Assembly (NCBI GenBank): GCA_026770025.1
Contig: JAMXDE010000008.1
Span: forward strand, 2,170,001 to 2,234,000
Reading direction: 5' to 3'
DNA: 64,000 nucleotides
DNA from: Craspedostauros australis
Lineage: Eukaryota; Bacillariophyta; Bacillariophyceae; Mastogloiales; Achnanthaceae
Shown: positions 20,961 to 31,212 of the stretch, piece after piece
Position numbering within the stretch: the first letter of the stretch is position 1
Layout: every line of letters starts with the position of its first letter
Translations under genes and position numbers: made by a program
Notes under the pieces: generated by a model
Seen by the model: only the letters and a program-made list of their open reading frames with translations
What the model was told of the DNA's origin: nothing
Databases searched by the model: none

Positions 20961-21370
20961 GATCGTTGTCTCTCGCAGCTTCTTCTTCTTCTTCTTCTTC
21001 TAATGCGACTGCTACCGTTACTGATCTTGCGTTCTTGTTGTTGTTGATGATGATCTGTGTGTTGAGGTGATCAATGGCTGCACTTCAAGGCGTGGAGGTG
21101 CTTGCGAGAGGATCGCTTTTTCTTGGTGTGCGTGTTTTGTGTCTTGCTGAGTGGAAATGCAGCTCAGCATGAACGAGTCTTCTGTGCACGCGCTCAGACC
21201 AGTGCTCTGTACATGCACGTGGTGAGAGAGCGAAATGAATGGAATTTCGCCGAAATGCGCCGGTGTGCCTGCGTTTGCTGCATTCGGCCTCGTTGTCTCA
21301 GTCTGTCCTGTGTCGGGGTAGTCTTGTTCCGGAATCGCTCGTTGTGGGCAAGAGAGAGAGAGAGCGATAC
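20961..21370. other. Intergenic with TTC microsatellite
   Basis: Promoter side of the 789-aa gene. A (TTC)n tract spans about 20978-21002, followed by GT- and GA-rich sequence. The AGAGAGAGAG run ends in GATAC, where Copia element C1 inserted. No gene is seen. Confidence 0.6.
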
Positions 21371-21508
21371 TGTGATGATCGGGAGACGATACGAGTAGTG
21401 TGTGTGTGTGTGATGTGAAGTTATTATGACTCGTCTCTGTTGTCTCTGCTGAGGCTGTGAACAGGGGTTCATTTGCTGCTCCGTCTGGCCTTCGACCGTA
21501 TACCAACA
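21371..21508 (-). repeat. C1 3' LTR
   Basis: 138 bp, matching 27284-27421 base for base on inspection. In element sense it begins TGTTGG and ends with CA. Flanked outside by GATAC. Confidence 0.93.
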
Positions 21509-21518
21509 CCCCCCCCAC
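21509..21518 (-). other. C1 polypurine tract
   Basis: In element sense, GTGGGGGGGG immediately precedes the 3' LTR. It is the expected plus-strand primer site. Confidence 0.8.
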
Positions 21519-21538
21519 GCTGACGCAGTCAGCGGAAG

Positions 21539-24500
21539 TTACAAATCCGGACTCCTGTAGTCGTTTACATATGAGGGCACGTTGCGACCCATAACTAGGT
21601 CGACGTGCCGGAAGAACAGGACCACGGGTGTCTGTTTCGTGCAGATATCAGATGCGTTCATCTCTGAGGAGACCTCGGGATAGGCGACAAGGTCTGTCTC
21701 GACCCAATCGAGGACCGCGAATTCTCGGATGGCTATGTGTCGTGAGTTCCGAGTGGGCTGACTGGCACTGGCCATCAGCCTGGCACCGCGATTATCCTCG
21801 AAGATGGGGGTTGCGAACAGTTGTGCCACGCCAACTTCATGGAGAATTGATCGCAGCCAAAGAGCCATCTTGCCGGCATCACTGGCTGCAACAAATTCCG
21901 CCTCTGTGCTACTCATGGAGACCGTGGGTTGAACCCTGGTCTTCCATGCGATGGCACCACCTGCAAACATCATGATGATGCCTGACACGGACCGTCGGTG
22001 ACGTATATCAACACCCCAATCGGCGTCGACGTACCCATAAAGCGTAGAAGCTTCCAGCCGGCGCGTGGTATCGACATCGTGCGTAGAATCGCCAGGAGGT
22101 GACAGTTTGGCTGGGGCCGGCACATCGGGAAGATCCTTGAGTGATGCTGGACGCCAGTAGGTAATGCCATAGTCCCTGGTGCTCGCGACATACCGCATGA
22201 GGAACTTGACAGCTTCGAAGTGAGCCTCGCCTGGATTGTTGGAGAATTGAGAGAGTTTGACAACGGGAAAAGAAATGTCAGGACGGCACGAGATCATAGC
22301 CCATATGAGCTCTCCGATGGCTTGGCGGTACCCAAACTTGAACCTTGTGGCTAGAGCGGCTCGATCCTTGTCATCTTTTGGTACGTCAGCATTGTCCAAA
22401 GTCTTGACATACGAGTTGTCCGATAGCATAGGCAATCTGTGGGTGTGCCGCATGTTCTGCCACTGGTTGCGTTCCAGCATTTTGTCCACGTAGGATGTGC
22501 AATGGATGCGCACGAACCGTCGAGCTTGATCAACATCGAGTCCATTATAGTGCACCATAAGTCCCTGTCGAGTGATGGGCTGGAAAAGGTTCTTGTCGAG
22601 CATGTCGCAGAATGTATCGAAGACACTCTGTGATGGAGCAGCGACCGCAAAATCATCCACTTGACGCAGGACGTAGATCTTGTTGTGGCCAATGGCCCCA
22701 GTGTACAAACAAGGAGCATGGGTCGTCGAAGTGAACCCGATTTGTTGGAGTATGCCGGTGATGTGCTTGCTCCAGAGGCGAGGCGCTTCAGGGTGACCTT
22801 GAAGGTTCTTGTTGACCGGGATGACATGGCCGCGAGGGATAGTGGTGCCATGTTTATGTTTCCACCATGCTTGGTACGGTTCATCCACCTTCATGAAGTA
22901 TCGTTGTTCGCCAGCTGGGGCTTCCGCAAAAGCGTTCGTGACATCCGAGCTGTACACCTTGAGCTGTTGTACTGCAGCTATGCCAAGGAGAATCCTGAAC
23001 TCCGTCAAATCCGGCGTAGCCGCATAGGTGTGTCCAAACACTCGAGCATGTCCTCCTCTGGTAGAGCCATCGCAAACGGCACGTGCCTTCTTCCGATTAT
23101 TCTCATGCGTCTTGACCACATAGACCCATACCCAATTGAAGACGGCGGCATCCGCAGGAGCTGGAATAGGATCACCAAACATTTGTTGTGCGTCGTATTG
23201 GTCCAGCTGCTTGAATTCTGCGGCCTGCCACTGCTCCCAGTCATCTTGCTGTAGAAGCATTCGCCGAGTGAGCTTGACTGGTGCATTGGTGACACTGGTG
23301 GCATGTGCCTTGGGATCGGACGTGTTGATGATATCGCGTACATGCTTCATCTGATCGAAGTACATCTGCGGAACTCCATGCTGAGATAGGTTGTTGCGAA
23401 CGTCGTTGAATGCGAACACAAACTCCGCGGTGGTAACACGCTGATCACGCAGGGTCTGAATGGCCTGTCGTGCGTCCATGGCTGTATGCACTTGTTGGCC
23501 TTGAATTGACATGAGGTGTGCCTTGCGCAGCCTGGACCGCCATCGCGTGATACGCGCAGCTGGTTGACCTGATTTGCACTGCTGAAGCTGGAGTCGATGC
23601 CGTTGCTCGTCGTACCGAAACTCAAACCCAAGGAAGCCGTCCGTACCACGCACGTCCACGCTCTGGCTGAAGGGATACCCAAACGGCTCGTCGGCCGTGT
23701 CAACATGCACGATATCGACTTGACCAGTCTCTGTGCACCTTGCAGCAGAAGCATGGACACGCGAATAATCGAGAACGTCACCCAACGGAAGGGGTACTGC
23801 ACACGCTGTCGCCGGAATCTTGGCATGCCTGGTGACGACGGTGGGGTACACGGGCTTAGCAAGGATCTTGTGGTGCGTCGGCTCCACAGCAGGCGTGGGA
23901 AGTCCCAGATCATACAGCAACGCTGGCCCTGGAGGTCGGTTGGAAGACATGTAGTGCGCCTCATCAAAGACAATGTTGCCAGCCCGCTTGAACCTTCCAG
24001 TGTTGAGGTCGTAGTACTCATGTACGGACGTCGTAGCCGTGTGACCAACGAAGATGCCATCGTACGTATGAACGTCAAGCTTCGCGGCTGCCTTGCCGGG
24101 CTTCTTCACAGTGACTCGTGCACCGAATACACGGAGATGGCTGAGGTCTGGTGCGGCACCATGCTGAGCCTCATACGGCGTTCTTCCAAGTGTGGAATGA
24201 TGAAGTCGATTCTTGAGGTACACCGCATGAGTCAACGCCTTGGACCAGAAGTCAGGCGTGAGTCCGGACGAGTAGAGCAACGCTCTCACCATGGTGCCGA
24301 AGGTCTTGTTCAACCTTTCCACCTTCCCATTCATCCATGCACAATCCGCTCCAGTAGGCTCAATGTTGTAGCCACACTCCTGGACCATGGTACCAAACTG
24401 ACTGGACCTGGCCAGTTCACCGCCCAAGTCGACACGAACCGCACGATAGCCTTCGCGGCGCCCAAAAGTAGTCAGGGTTTGCCGTACAGCCATGATGGGC

Positions 24501-25456
24501 GGGGATTTGTCCTTGGTAAGAAACACCCACACATAGCATGTACATGCATCGACCACAAGAAGGTATGCGCAAAACCCATCGACGGATTGGATGACTCGTT
24601 GAGCGCCTTGGGACTTCTTGCGCTGGCCGTACGCATCGTCAGTGGCTCTCATGAACCCAAAGTCGACGTGGAATCGAGCGCCAGCAACATTGGCTGTGGC
24701 CGTGTCATTGGGGCCGCGTGTGGCATGCTGATATCCTGCCTTGCTGCACGTGTCACAGTGTCGAAGCGGATGAATGTGCTTTGTAACAGATGCCGGGATA
24801 CCAGTGGAGCACTTGGAAAGCTTCTGCAGTTGTGCCATGCCCACATGTCCAAGCCGTAGATGCCAAAGTTCCGACAGGAGCGTAGGCGATGCCTGTCTCA
24901 AGGCCATGGCGTGTGGACGAACGCCTCCGAAGAAGTACAGACCGTTGCGAATGTACAGCGGTACTCGAAGATTGCCATCCGGAGACTTGAAGACGATGTG
25001 AGCACTGTGCTGGGTGGATTCGATGCCAAAGCTGGTGTACGGGTTGTCACATTGCTTGATGATGGACTGTGGCGACACAAGCGTGTCTGCCAGCCGTGGG
25101 CACAGAAGAGTGTGCACCGAAAGATGCGCGCCGTCGCCACATGATAGCCGCATGTACCCTTCTCCCGGGCATTCCATAGCAGGCGAAGATGAGTCCGCTG
25201 CCTCAAGGCTGGAAGGAGTAGTAAATGCGGTGTAGTCACAGAGGAGACGCGCATGCGGAGTCGCGCAAACGTTGGCACCGAGATCACACTGACCATGGAT
25301 TCGGTGGCGCCATGCGTCGTCGCGAGACCCTGCAAGTGCATTTGCACGGAGCGGGACTGTCGTTGACGTCGTGAAACGATCCGGTCCCGTGATTTGCACT
25401 TGGGTTGAGGCAGTTTGTAGCGGAGACGCAACGCTGGTGGGCGTGCCTTTTTGCAT
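21539..25456 (-). CDS. C1 Pol polyprotein (protease, integrase, RT, RNase H)
   Basis: 1305 aa from ATG 25456; the frame is open further upstream and overlaps the end of gag in the -1 phase. The protease active site is CDLGANVC (D58). A GAG-pre-integrase HHCC finger follows (WHLRLGHV...HCDTCSKAG). The integrase core has VDFGFM, VRVDLGGE and WMNGKVERLNK, giving the DDE triad. The copia-type reverse transcriptase shows SSDVTNAFAEAP and YVLRQVDDF. RNase H shows YGYVDADWG, SSTEAEFVAASDA and EDNRGA. No internal stop is present, so the protein looks functional. Resemblance is to CoDi-like elements of diatoms. Confidence 0.94.
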   Translation of the reverse strand: MQKGTPTSVASPLQTASTQVQITGPDRFTTSTTVPLRANALAGSRDDAWRHRIHGQCDLGANVCATPHARLLCDYTAFTTPSSLEAADSSSPAMECPGEGYMRLSCGDGAHLSVHTLLCPRLADTLVSPQSIIKQCDNPYTSFGIESTQHSAHIVFKSPDGNLRVPLYIRNGLYFFGGVRPHAMALRQASPTLLSELWHLRLGHVGMAQLQKLSKCSTGIPASVTKHIHPLRHCDTCSKAGYQHATRGPNDTATANVAGARFHVDFGFMRATDDAYGQRKKSQGAQRVIQSVDGFCAYLLVVDACTCYVWVFLTKDKSPPIMAVRQTLTTFGRREGYRAVRVDLGGELARSSQFGTMVQECGYNIEPTGADCAWMNGKVERLNKTFGTMVRALLYSSGLTPDFWSKALTHAVYLKNRLHHSTLGRTPYEAQHGAAPDLSHLRVFGARVTVKKPGKAAAKLDVHTYDGIFVGHTATTSVHEYYDLNTGRFKRAGNIVFDEAHYMSSNRPPGPALLYDLGLPTPAVEPTHHKILAKPVYPTVVTRHAKIPATACAVPLPLGDVLDYSRVHASAARCTETGQVDIVHVDTADEPFGYPFSQSVDVRGTDGFLGFEFRYDEQRHRLQLQQCKSGQPAARITRWRSRLRKAHLMSIQGQQVHTAMDARQAIQTLRDQRVTTAEFVFAFNDVRNNLSQHGVPQMYFDQMKHVRDIINTSDPKAHATSVTNAPVKLTRRMLLQQDDWEQWQAAEFKQLDQYDAQQMFGDPIPAPADAAVFNWVWVYVVKTHENNRKKARAVCDGSTRGGHARVFGHTYAATPDLTEFRILLGIAAVQQLKVYSSDVTNAFAEAPAGEQRYFMKVDEPYQAWWKHKHGTTIPRGHVIPVNKNLQGHPEAPRLWSKHITGILQQIGFTSTTHAPCLYTGAIGHNKIYVLRQVDDFAVAAPSQSVFDTFCDMLDKNLFQPITRQGLMVHYNGLDVDQARRFVRIHCTSYVDKMLERNQWQNMRHTHRLPMLSDNSYVKTLDNADVPKDDKDRAALATRFKFGYRQAIGELIWAMISCRPDISFPVVKLSQFSNNPGEAHFEAVKFLMRYVASTRDYGITYWRPASLKDLPDVPAPAKLSPPGDSTHDVDTTRRLEASTLYGYVDADWGVDIRHRRSVSGIIMMFAGGAIAWKTRVQPTVSMSSTEAEFVAASDAGKMALWLRSILHEVGVAQLFATPIFEDNRGARLMASASQPTRNSRHIAIREFAVLDWVETDLVAYPEVSSEMNASDICTKQTPVVLFFRHVDLVMGRNVPSYVNDYRSPDL

Positions 25457-25503
25457 CCCGCATGGGCGAGTAACGGGTAGTAGCCGTTCACCGGAGAGTC
25501 GCT

Positions 25504-27153
25504 CTACTTCCGGCCGGCGAGAATAAAATCCTGGAACAGGATCTGCGCCGTGCGCTCATCATCGCTGCCACTGTCGCCGTCGTCGCTCGCCGAGTCACGC
25601 CCATGATGGACAAGTGCGATAGCCCTGGCAACGGTGCTTGCACGCTCGCTGGAGTAGACCTCTTTGTACGTCTTGAGAACCTTCGCAGCAAGGTCAGGCT
25701 CGGACTCACGGAGCTCCGCGAAACGCAGATCACGCGCCCATGGAAGGCAGCTGCGCGCATGATGTCCCTTGCGGTGGCATGCGGAACAGAATGCATCCTT
25801 GTCGGGTTGGTAGAACTCGGATCGCTTGCGCTCGCCACGCTTACCATCACCACCAGACTTCCCAGACGAACGTGTTTGCACACGGTGGCCAACATTGGAC
25901 GTCGCGGTAGTGGGATCACCTCTGATGGTACGGGCAAGAGCCGACACATGTAGGTGGGTAGGTACTCGCTTGTTGCCTGGCACCAAGGACAGGGAAGTGA
26001 TATGGTGTTCCACAGGCATGTGGTGGGAGCGAAGACCTTCGAGGAATCGGCGGGAGAGCTCCACGTCAGTGATCGTGCGACGGTGAACGACACTCTCGGT
26101 CTGCTGGAACTCCAACAACGCCGTGGCAAACTTGATGACATCTTGTGAATCGCCATACTCAGGCGCTTGGCTCACGGTGTTGGCAACACGCATGTATGCG
26201 TCGGAGAGCACTTGATGAAGGAAAAGGAAGGACGACAAGTGATGTGGCGACATGCCAAAGGTCCCAGAATAGAATAGGGAGATGGCAGGGTCGCTCAGAT
26301 CGAGGATGTCCTTCTGCTGTAACTTCTTGTTGAGCCACTCGCCGGCGCGGATGACACGCTCGCGTGAAGCGTTGCGCGGAATGATGGAGCACTGCGGACT
26401 GAACGCGGAAAGTGGACAGATGTGGATATCCACACCAGCAGCCTCGGCTTGGAGCTGTGTGTACCACTTGAGCACTCCAGCGGGCGCGTCTCCAGCAAGC
26501 TTCAGCTCCCAGCGCTGCCAGTAGCCAATGGCGGCGTACGAGGGCTCCGTGACCATGGGGACCTCCTCAAAGTGAAAATGAGGGAGAGTGGCAGGGTTGT
26601 TGCGCGCCATGGCGTAGGTAAGGCCAGAGCCGGTGATGAAGTCGACGGCATGCGCTGGCTCGTCACCAACATCAAGAGGAGCATCGCTGGTGCCTATACC
26701 ACGGCCTGCGGCTGCGACGGGCGTGTCACCGCGGGGAGTAGTGGTATCACCATGCTCGGAGAGACGGGCATCGTCGGTGGCACCGCCAGATGCAAGGGTA
26801 CCATGGTCCTCAGGAGGAGGCTTGTCGCGAATAGCGGGAGGCTTTTTGGCCTTGCCGAATGCGCGGAGCACGGGGCGTTCCAGTGTGGTGAACCACGCGT
26901 CGAAATCAGGGTTCGCTTCCGCGTATGCGCGAAGATTGCGGAGTCCGAAACAACGAGTGATGGAGCCAGACTTCCAGCCGTCCAAGACAGCCTCGAACTC
27001 CTCTTCAGAGGTATCGAGGAAGTCAGCGAATTCACCGTCAGAGGCGATTTTGGAATGCTTGGAGAAGTCAGCGAGCCATGTCCAATTGAGGCGACGGAAG
27101 AGTTCCTCTGTGTCGTGGAACGGGGTTTTGTCGGGGTTGTCACTCGTGGGCAT
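25504..27153 (-). CDS. C1 Gag protein
   Basis: 549 aa from ATG 27153. The N-terminal half is acidic with TEELFRRLNWTWLADF. The central region (about 200-400) resembles retrotransposon capsid, with helical segments such as SRRFLEGLRSHHMPVEHH. Near residue 450 a basic stretch is followed by a zinc knuckle CX2CX4HX4C (CSACHRKGHHARSC). It ends at TAG 25504-25506, while the pol frame is already open in the -1 phase, so pol expression probably involves frameshifting or reinitiation. Confidence 0.9.
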   Translation of the reverse strand: MPTSDNPDKTPFHDTEELFRRLNWTWLADFSKHSKIASDGEFADFLDTSEEEFEAVLDGWKSGSITRCFGLRNLRAYAEANPDFDAWFTTLERPVLRAFGKAKKPPAIRDKPPPEDHGTLASGGATDDARLSEHGDTTTPRGDTPVAAAGRGIGTSDAPLDVGDEPAHAVDFITGSGLTYAMARNNPATLPHFHFEEVPMVTEPSYAAIGYWQRWELKLAGDAPAGVLKWYTQLQAEAAGVDIHICPLSAFSPQCSIIPRNASRERVIRAGEWLNKKLQQKDILDLSDPAISLFYSGTFGMSPHHLSSFLFLHQVLSDAYMRVANTVSQAPEYGDSQDVIKFATALLEFQQTESVVHRRTITDVELSRRFLEGLRSHHMPVEHHITSLSLVPGNKRVPTHLHVSALARTIRGDPTTATSNVGHRVQTRSSGKSGGDGKRGERKRSEFYQPDKDAFCSACHRKGHHARSCLPWARDLRFAELRESEPDLAAKVLKTYKEVYSSERASTVARAIALVHHGRDSASDDGDSGSDDERTAQILFQDFILAGRK

Positions 27154-27265
27154 GATGGAACGAGGCGTGGAGCAAAGAGAGAGATGAGATGAGCTGCGTT
27201 TGGATGGGGATTTCCAAAATACAGAGAGGGTGACGAAGCAATGGGGATTGTCTTATATAGTATAA

Positions 27266-27283
27266 GCGTATTTCCTCATAACC
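27266..27283 (-). other. C1 primer binding site (Met tRNA anticodon loop)
   Basis: In element sense the bases after the 5' LTR are GGTTATGAG then GAAATACGC. The first nine complement CTCATAACC, the CAU anticodon loop and start of the 3' stem of a Met tRNA, as in half-tRNA priming known for Drosophila copia. The match beyond nine bases is not evident. Confidence 0.6.
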
Positions 27284-27421
27284 TGTGATGATCGGGAGAC
27301 GATACGAGTAGTGTGTGTGTGTGTGATGTGAAGTTATTATGACTCGTCTCTGTTGTCTCTGCTGAGGCTGTGAACAGGGGTTCATTTGCTGCTCCGTCTG
27401 GCCTTCGACCGTATACCAACA
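27284..27421 (-). repeat. C1 5' LTR
   Basis: 138 bp, partner of 21371-21508. It is unusually short for a copia LTR. A TATATAAG-like motif lies just inside the element at about 27252-27268 rather than within the LTR. Confidence 0.92.
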
Positions 27422-27671
27422 GATACAAACATCGGAAACAGGCTTGCCTGCTGAGGAGCGCAACATGAAAACTGGCAGACCAATTGACTGATCGTAGCAA
27501 ACGAACATAGTACCAACGGGAAAGTACAATACTTGTTGGTACAATTACACACTTACGATGATGGCACACGTCCCACACCGGCAGACAAAGCAACACGCAA
27601 CCCTTCAGTCCTGGCTTTGGTCGGCCCAGCGAGACTCTCAACACCTGCTGCTCTCTACTGATTCTGGAGAT

Positions 27672-28497
27672 GATCCAACGTTGAACAAGGGATGCGTTCT
27701 CAATTCCACTGCTCATCCAGCGATCGGCCGCGTGGACAATTGGTGCATATCCGTATCCGTAGACGGATAGAGGAACTCATGAGGCACCAATTCGGAATGA
27801 CTTCATTTGTGGCTATGTCACTGTGCATTGCTTAAGGTTCGTTGTGCGTCTCAGGGGGTCATTCAGCTCCAGCTTCAACCTCGACCTCAGCATCATCCTT
27901 ATCCCCTTCTGCATCCTTCTCTTCCTGATCCTCCTCCTGATCAGCTTCAGCTTCAGCCGGGTCACCCAGCACCACATGGAAGGGATCAGTTTCAGGAGTA
28001 ACGAGCGTTGCCCAATGTTCCGGGCCCATCTCGAATTCCTCGTCAGTGAGCAAGCATGCGTTAAAGGCAGCCATAACGGTTTCCTTGTCTTTCAAGTGTC
28101 CAATGATGACAAGCTCTTGTCTTCGATCACCATAGGGGTCAATCCAATAGGGGTCGACGGCATCGTCCACGCCGTCGGGCCAATCATCCTCGTCTATTGC
28201 CGCCCACCATGGATCGCCAAGAGTGACCGCGTACTGATTGCCAGCCAGAGAGAAAATTGAGCGATATTCGGCACGGTTTACCAACCAACAGAATCCCTTG
28301 GCTCGCAAGACAATAGACTTGTCAAACGGAGGTTCGTCGCTGTCCAAGATGACTTGGAATAATTTTCCCAGCTTGGCAGGATGGAAGGGCTTGCTGGACT
28401 GGAAGGTCAAGCTGCTGATGCCGTACTCTTCTGTCTCGGGAGTGTGCTCGCCGATGGGAGAATTGATTCCAATTCTACCATCTGAGAGTACGGACAT
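27672..28497 (-). pseudogene. Truncated G3E GTPase copy (C-terminal domain only)
   Basis: Bases 27672 to about 28455 are a near-identical duplicate of 40470-41230. The open frame 27859-28497 (212 aa) keeps only the C-terminal part of the G3E/COG0523 protein, from GEHTPETEEYG through the CobW_C domain (KGFCWLVNRAE, PWWAAID) to the acidic tail. The Walker A motif, the CXCC metal site and the rest of the GTPase domain are absent. About 15 unrelated residues (MSVLSDGRIGINSPI) precede the breakpoint. It is probably a dead fragment of a segmental duplication, although the remaining frame is uninterrupted. Confidence 0.85.
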
Positions 28498-30015
28498 GGT
28501 GATAGCACAAATGGAGGGATCCAGTCATGTCAAGACATCAACCAGTTGGGCTTGGGCTTGGGCTTGGTACTTCAGGCAATCCTCGCACACTCCACATGGT
28601 GATTCTCATTGTCTAGCCCTTGCTCACTCACGTTCGTTGCTGCCTTGCCTTCCTTCTCTCTTGGCATGATTCTCTCATTTTCGGAATAAGTTGGGACAGA
28701 AGGATCAACTTCAAGAGTACGTACCCACGAGTTGTCATACTTTGCCCTCTATTTCACATTCCAATCGACAGACACAAACACTTTATCGCACAAATAGTTG
28801 AAGGTCAACAGCGAAAGGGTACACGTAAAACAGCCGCCTCATACTCTGGTACAGTCAAGTATTTAGTGTTTGTCAGGAATCGAGGGTACGACTATGTCGT
28901 GATATCCTAGATTGCCGCACCTCACATAGTACCAAAAATAGACTAGTCGATCTACCAAAGTCGGACACACTCCCAAGTCGATTGTGAGCCATCCTCCTCT
29001 GTGTGTCAAGAGTATGACGGACAACGGACGGACGAATGACATGATGTATTCGTGATGACTAACGGACAAAGATGGCGAACCTTGGATGTAAAAGGGAGAC
29101 TGGAACACCGAAGTGTTCCAAGCACGATGGTTGACCGGTGAAACAAACATCTATGGAGAAGCGCTATCACAGTTGAGTCGCTCGGAACTCAGAACACAAT
29201 CGTGTGAATGACGGAGAACCGCGAAGGAGAACAAAGTGCGGATCGGAACATCATCAAAGGATTGGACTGATTGTGCTAGAACATCATGTTCTGACCCAAG
29301 TGTGATCGTTGGTGAACATGTGAGAAAAGTGAGTGAACAACATGAAAGAGTGCACTGAATGGGTGATTGATGTCGGATCAGAAGAGAGTGAAACTCGACA
29401 TCAGCATGCATGTACTGCAGGAGTGTAGAAGGGAATCACCATGGATGAACATGATGAAATACACCTGGAATGCATGATGAGATGTGCATGATGAACAAGC
29501 TTTGCAATGATGAATACAAGAGCAACTAAAGGGTGCTACTGCTATTATCATGGGCAATGGATTTGAAGATGCAAGAAATGAAGATGTTGTTCTCACAGTT
29601 CCAACAATGCAACAACAGGAATAGGTAATCAGATACTACTACTAACTAGAGACTGGGTTACCCCGGATTTCCAACAAGTGTTGTAATGTTGTTCATGTAA
29701 TAGATGTATTGTACGTTGCAAGGTGCTCACTATGTTCTGGTCGAAGAATAGAGACCTTCCGAGGCAGGTGGTGGTGATGGTGATAGACGTGTAAGCAGCA
29801 CCTCCATGTACCATCCGTACCATCCACTCGTTTTGGTTGTCAATCCATTCATCGATAGCGAGTGTGCAATGAGAATGATCGGGGAAACCATCAAGCTCAA
29901 GCAGGGTGATCAACCATCAGAGCACTATCCTCTCAATGACTGAGCATTCGAGATGGTGTTCCCTTTGAGCCGTTTCTGGATGCCTCTTCCTGCACACGCC
30001 TTATCTGTGAACACC
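28498..30015. other. Intergenic, no gene recognised
   Basis: About 1.5 kb. It is rich in GATG/CATG-like words in the second half (29100-29600). A stretch at 28865-28925 resembles 32400-32450 (GTCAG-AATCG then ATTGCCGCACCTC), suggesting remnants of an uncharacterised repeat. No reading frame has protein-like character. Confidence 0.5.
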
Positions 30016-31212
30016 TCAAGAGCAGGCAGCTGAGTTTGGCGTTGGGCAGTCCATCGTTGGATCATCGATGGTATAGGTAGAGTTGGGGGATCCGGGACAC
30101 ATGTCTGTGTCGACACAGTTTTGGCAGCTGCGTGCAAAATCGCAAGCAACTGGAGCAATGACAAGGTCATGAACAGCATCGTCACTGTTAGCAACACCAT
30201 CGCAGCTAATTGTCGATCCGCACGCAAACTTCCGAATAAGAAGGCTTCCAAGATTCTTGTCATCACCTCTGTGGGCATTCTTGCACGCATCTTTTCCTTG
30301 GCATGCGTATATCCCGATGGTGATGTCGGCGATGACGGGCAATACCACGTCTTCTCCCTGGTTGGAACGACGTCCGAGATTCATGCAGCTGCGCAACCCA
30401 CTGCATGCTCCAGCCTGAACTCTGATAGAACCGTATATGTTCTTTCCAAGATTATGGCAGCTGGAAGCACCTTCGCATGCCTGTCGTCCAATAATCTTGT
30501 TACCGATAACAGCGCGGCTGTGTGGACGAGATGGGTGGAAAACTCCAAAGGTTCTGCAGGAGTTCACCCCAGTGCAGCTATCGAAGATCATGACTTCGGG
30601 AGCGACGTTGACGCAAGAGCCAATTGCCGCGCAGGAATCTGGGGTGATGGTGAACGGCCCACCGTTGGATGAGCAACCTCCGGATGGACAGCAATCGTAT
30701 CCTTCGGCACTGCATGCTGCAGTGAGTGCGTCGCCTCGTCCGGTCATGATGATCCTGCTGCCTTCGACAGCATTCAAGATGGTGGCGATAGCATCGTCAT
30801 CATTCTTCACACGGTCAAAGAGTTTTTGGGAGTTGCCTCGCGAGTTTGCCTTGTTTTTTGCGTTGCATGCGAAGATGCTCTTGACGAGCCTGCCCTTTTT
30901 GTTTGGGAGCCTCTTGATGTCCGCCACAAAGTCAGCGCACGTACCATTGGCCTCGTCGCAAAAAACTCTGGACGGACGCCCTCTTTTGTGGAAGGTGCTG
31001 TTGACATCTCCTGGCGTTTCGAGGCAACCGACGATCATGAAAGGTAGAACAGGGGCCTCAGCCGGCTCCTCTGGTGACATCGGCGGCGGCACATCCCCTT
31101 CCAATGATCTTCGCGGAGCGAACACCGAGTCTTCAGCTGGATCCAAAGCCAGCGTCATTGCCATGTTGGCAAGGACGAGAGCGCTGACAATAGTTGCCTT
31201 GATCTTGAACAT
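30016..31212 (-). CDS. Secreted cysteine-repeat protein
   Basis: 398 aa from ATG 31212. The frame is open further upstream (to 31317), but this ATG is followed at once by a signal peptide: MFKIK, then a hydrophobic ATIVSALVLANMAMTLAL segment with likely cleavage before DPAED. After a Pro/Glu-rich spacer comes a region with FCDEANGTCADFV and a basic stretch. The C-terminal half has about seven irregular repeats of 22-35 aa built on (A)C-x4-5-SC-x-N, for example ACEGASSCHNLG, ACSGLRSCMNLG, ACQGKDACKNAH and ACDFARSCQNC. Each is separated by beta-strand-like SIRV or ITIGIY segments, which suggests a disulfide-stapled beta-solenoid. Extracellular or cell-surface location is inferred; function is unknown. 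No membrane anchor is seen. Confidence 0.82.
   Translation of the reverse strand: MFKIKATIVSALVLANMAMTLALDPAEDSVFAPRRSLEGDVPPPMSPEEPAEAPVLPFMIVGCLETPGDVNSTFHKRGRPSRVFCDEANGTCADFVADIKRLPNKKGRLVKSIFACNAKNKANSRGNSQKLFDRVKNDDDAIATILNAVEGSRIIMTGRGDALTAACSAEGYDCCPSGGCSSNGGPFTITPDSCAAIGSCVNVAPEVMIFDSCTGVNSCRTFGVFHPSRPHSRAVIGNKIIGRQACEGASSCHNLGKNIYGSIRVQAGACSGLRSCMNLGRRSNQGEDVVLPVIADITIGIYACQGKDACKNAHRGDDKNLGSLLIRKFACGSTISCDGVANSDDAVHDLVIAPVACDFARSCQNCVDTDMCPGSPNSTYTIDDPTMDCPTPNSAACS

Larger units (their letters stand above)
21371..27421 (-). mobile_element. Ty1/copia LTR retrotransposon C1, complete
   Basis: A 6,051-bp element on the minus strand. It has 138-bp LTRs at 21371-21508 and 27284-27421, a 5-bp TSD GATAC (21366-21370 and 27422-27426), gag and pol in overlapping frames, and integrase before reverse transcriptase (the copia order). 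The LTR pair is identical on inspection, including the GT run, and start TG/end CA. An eight-G polypurine tract abuts the 3' LTR. The primer site adjoining the 5' LTR begins GGTTATGAG, complementary to the anticodon loop of a Met tRNA. This indicates a very recent insertion. Confidence 0.95.

Noticed and set aside
23597-24859. 420-aa plus-strand open frame
   Set aside because: Antisense shadow of C1 pol with no recognisable domain.
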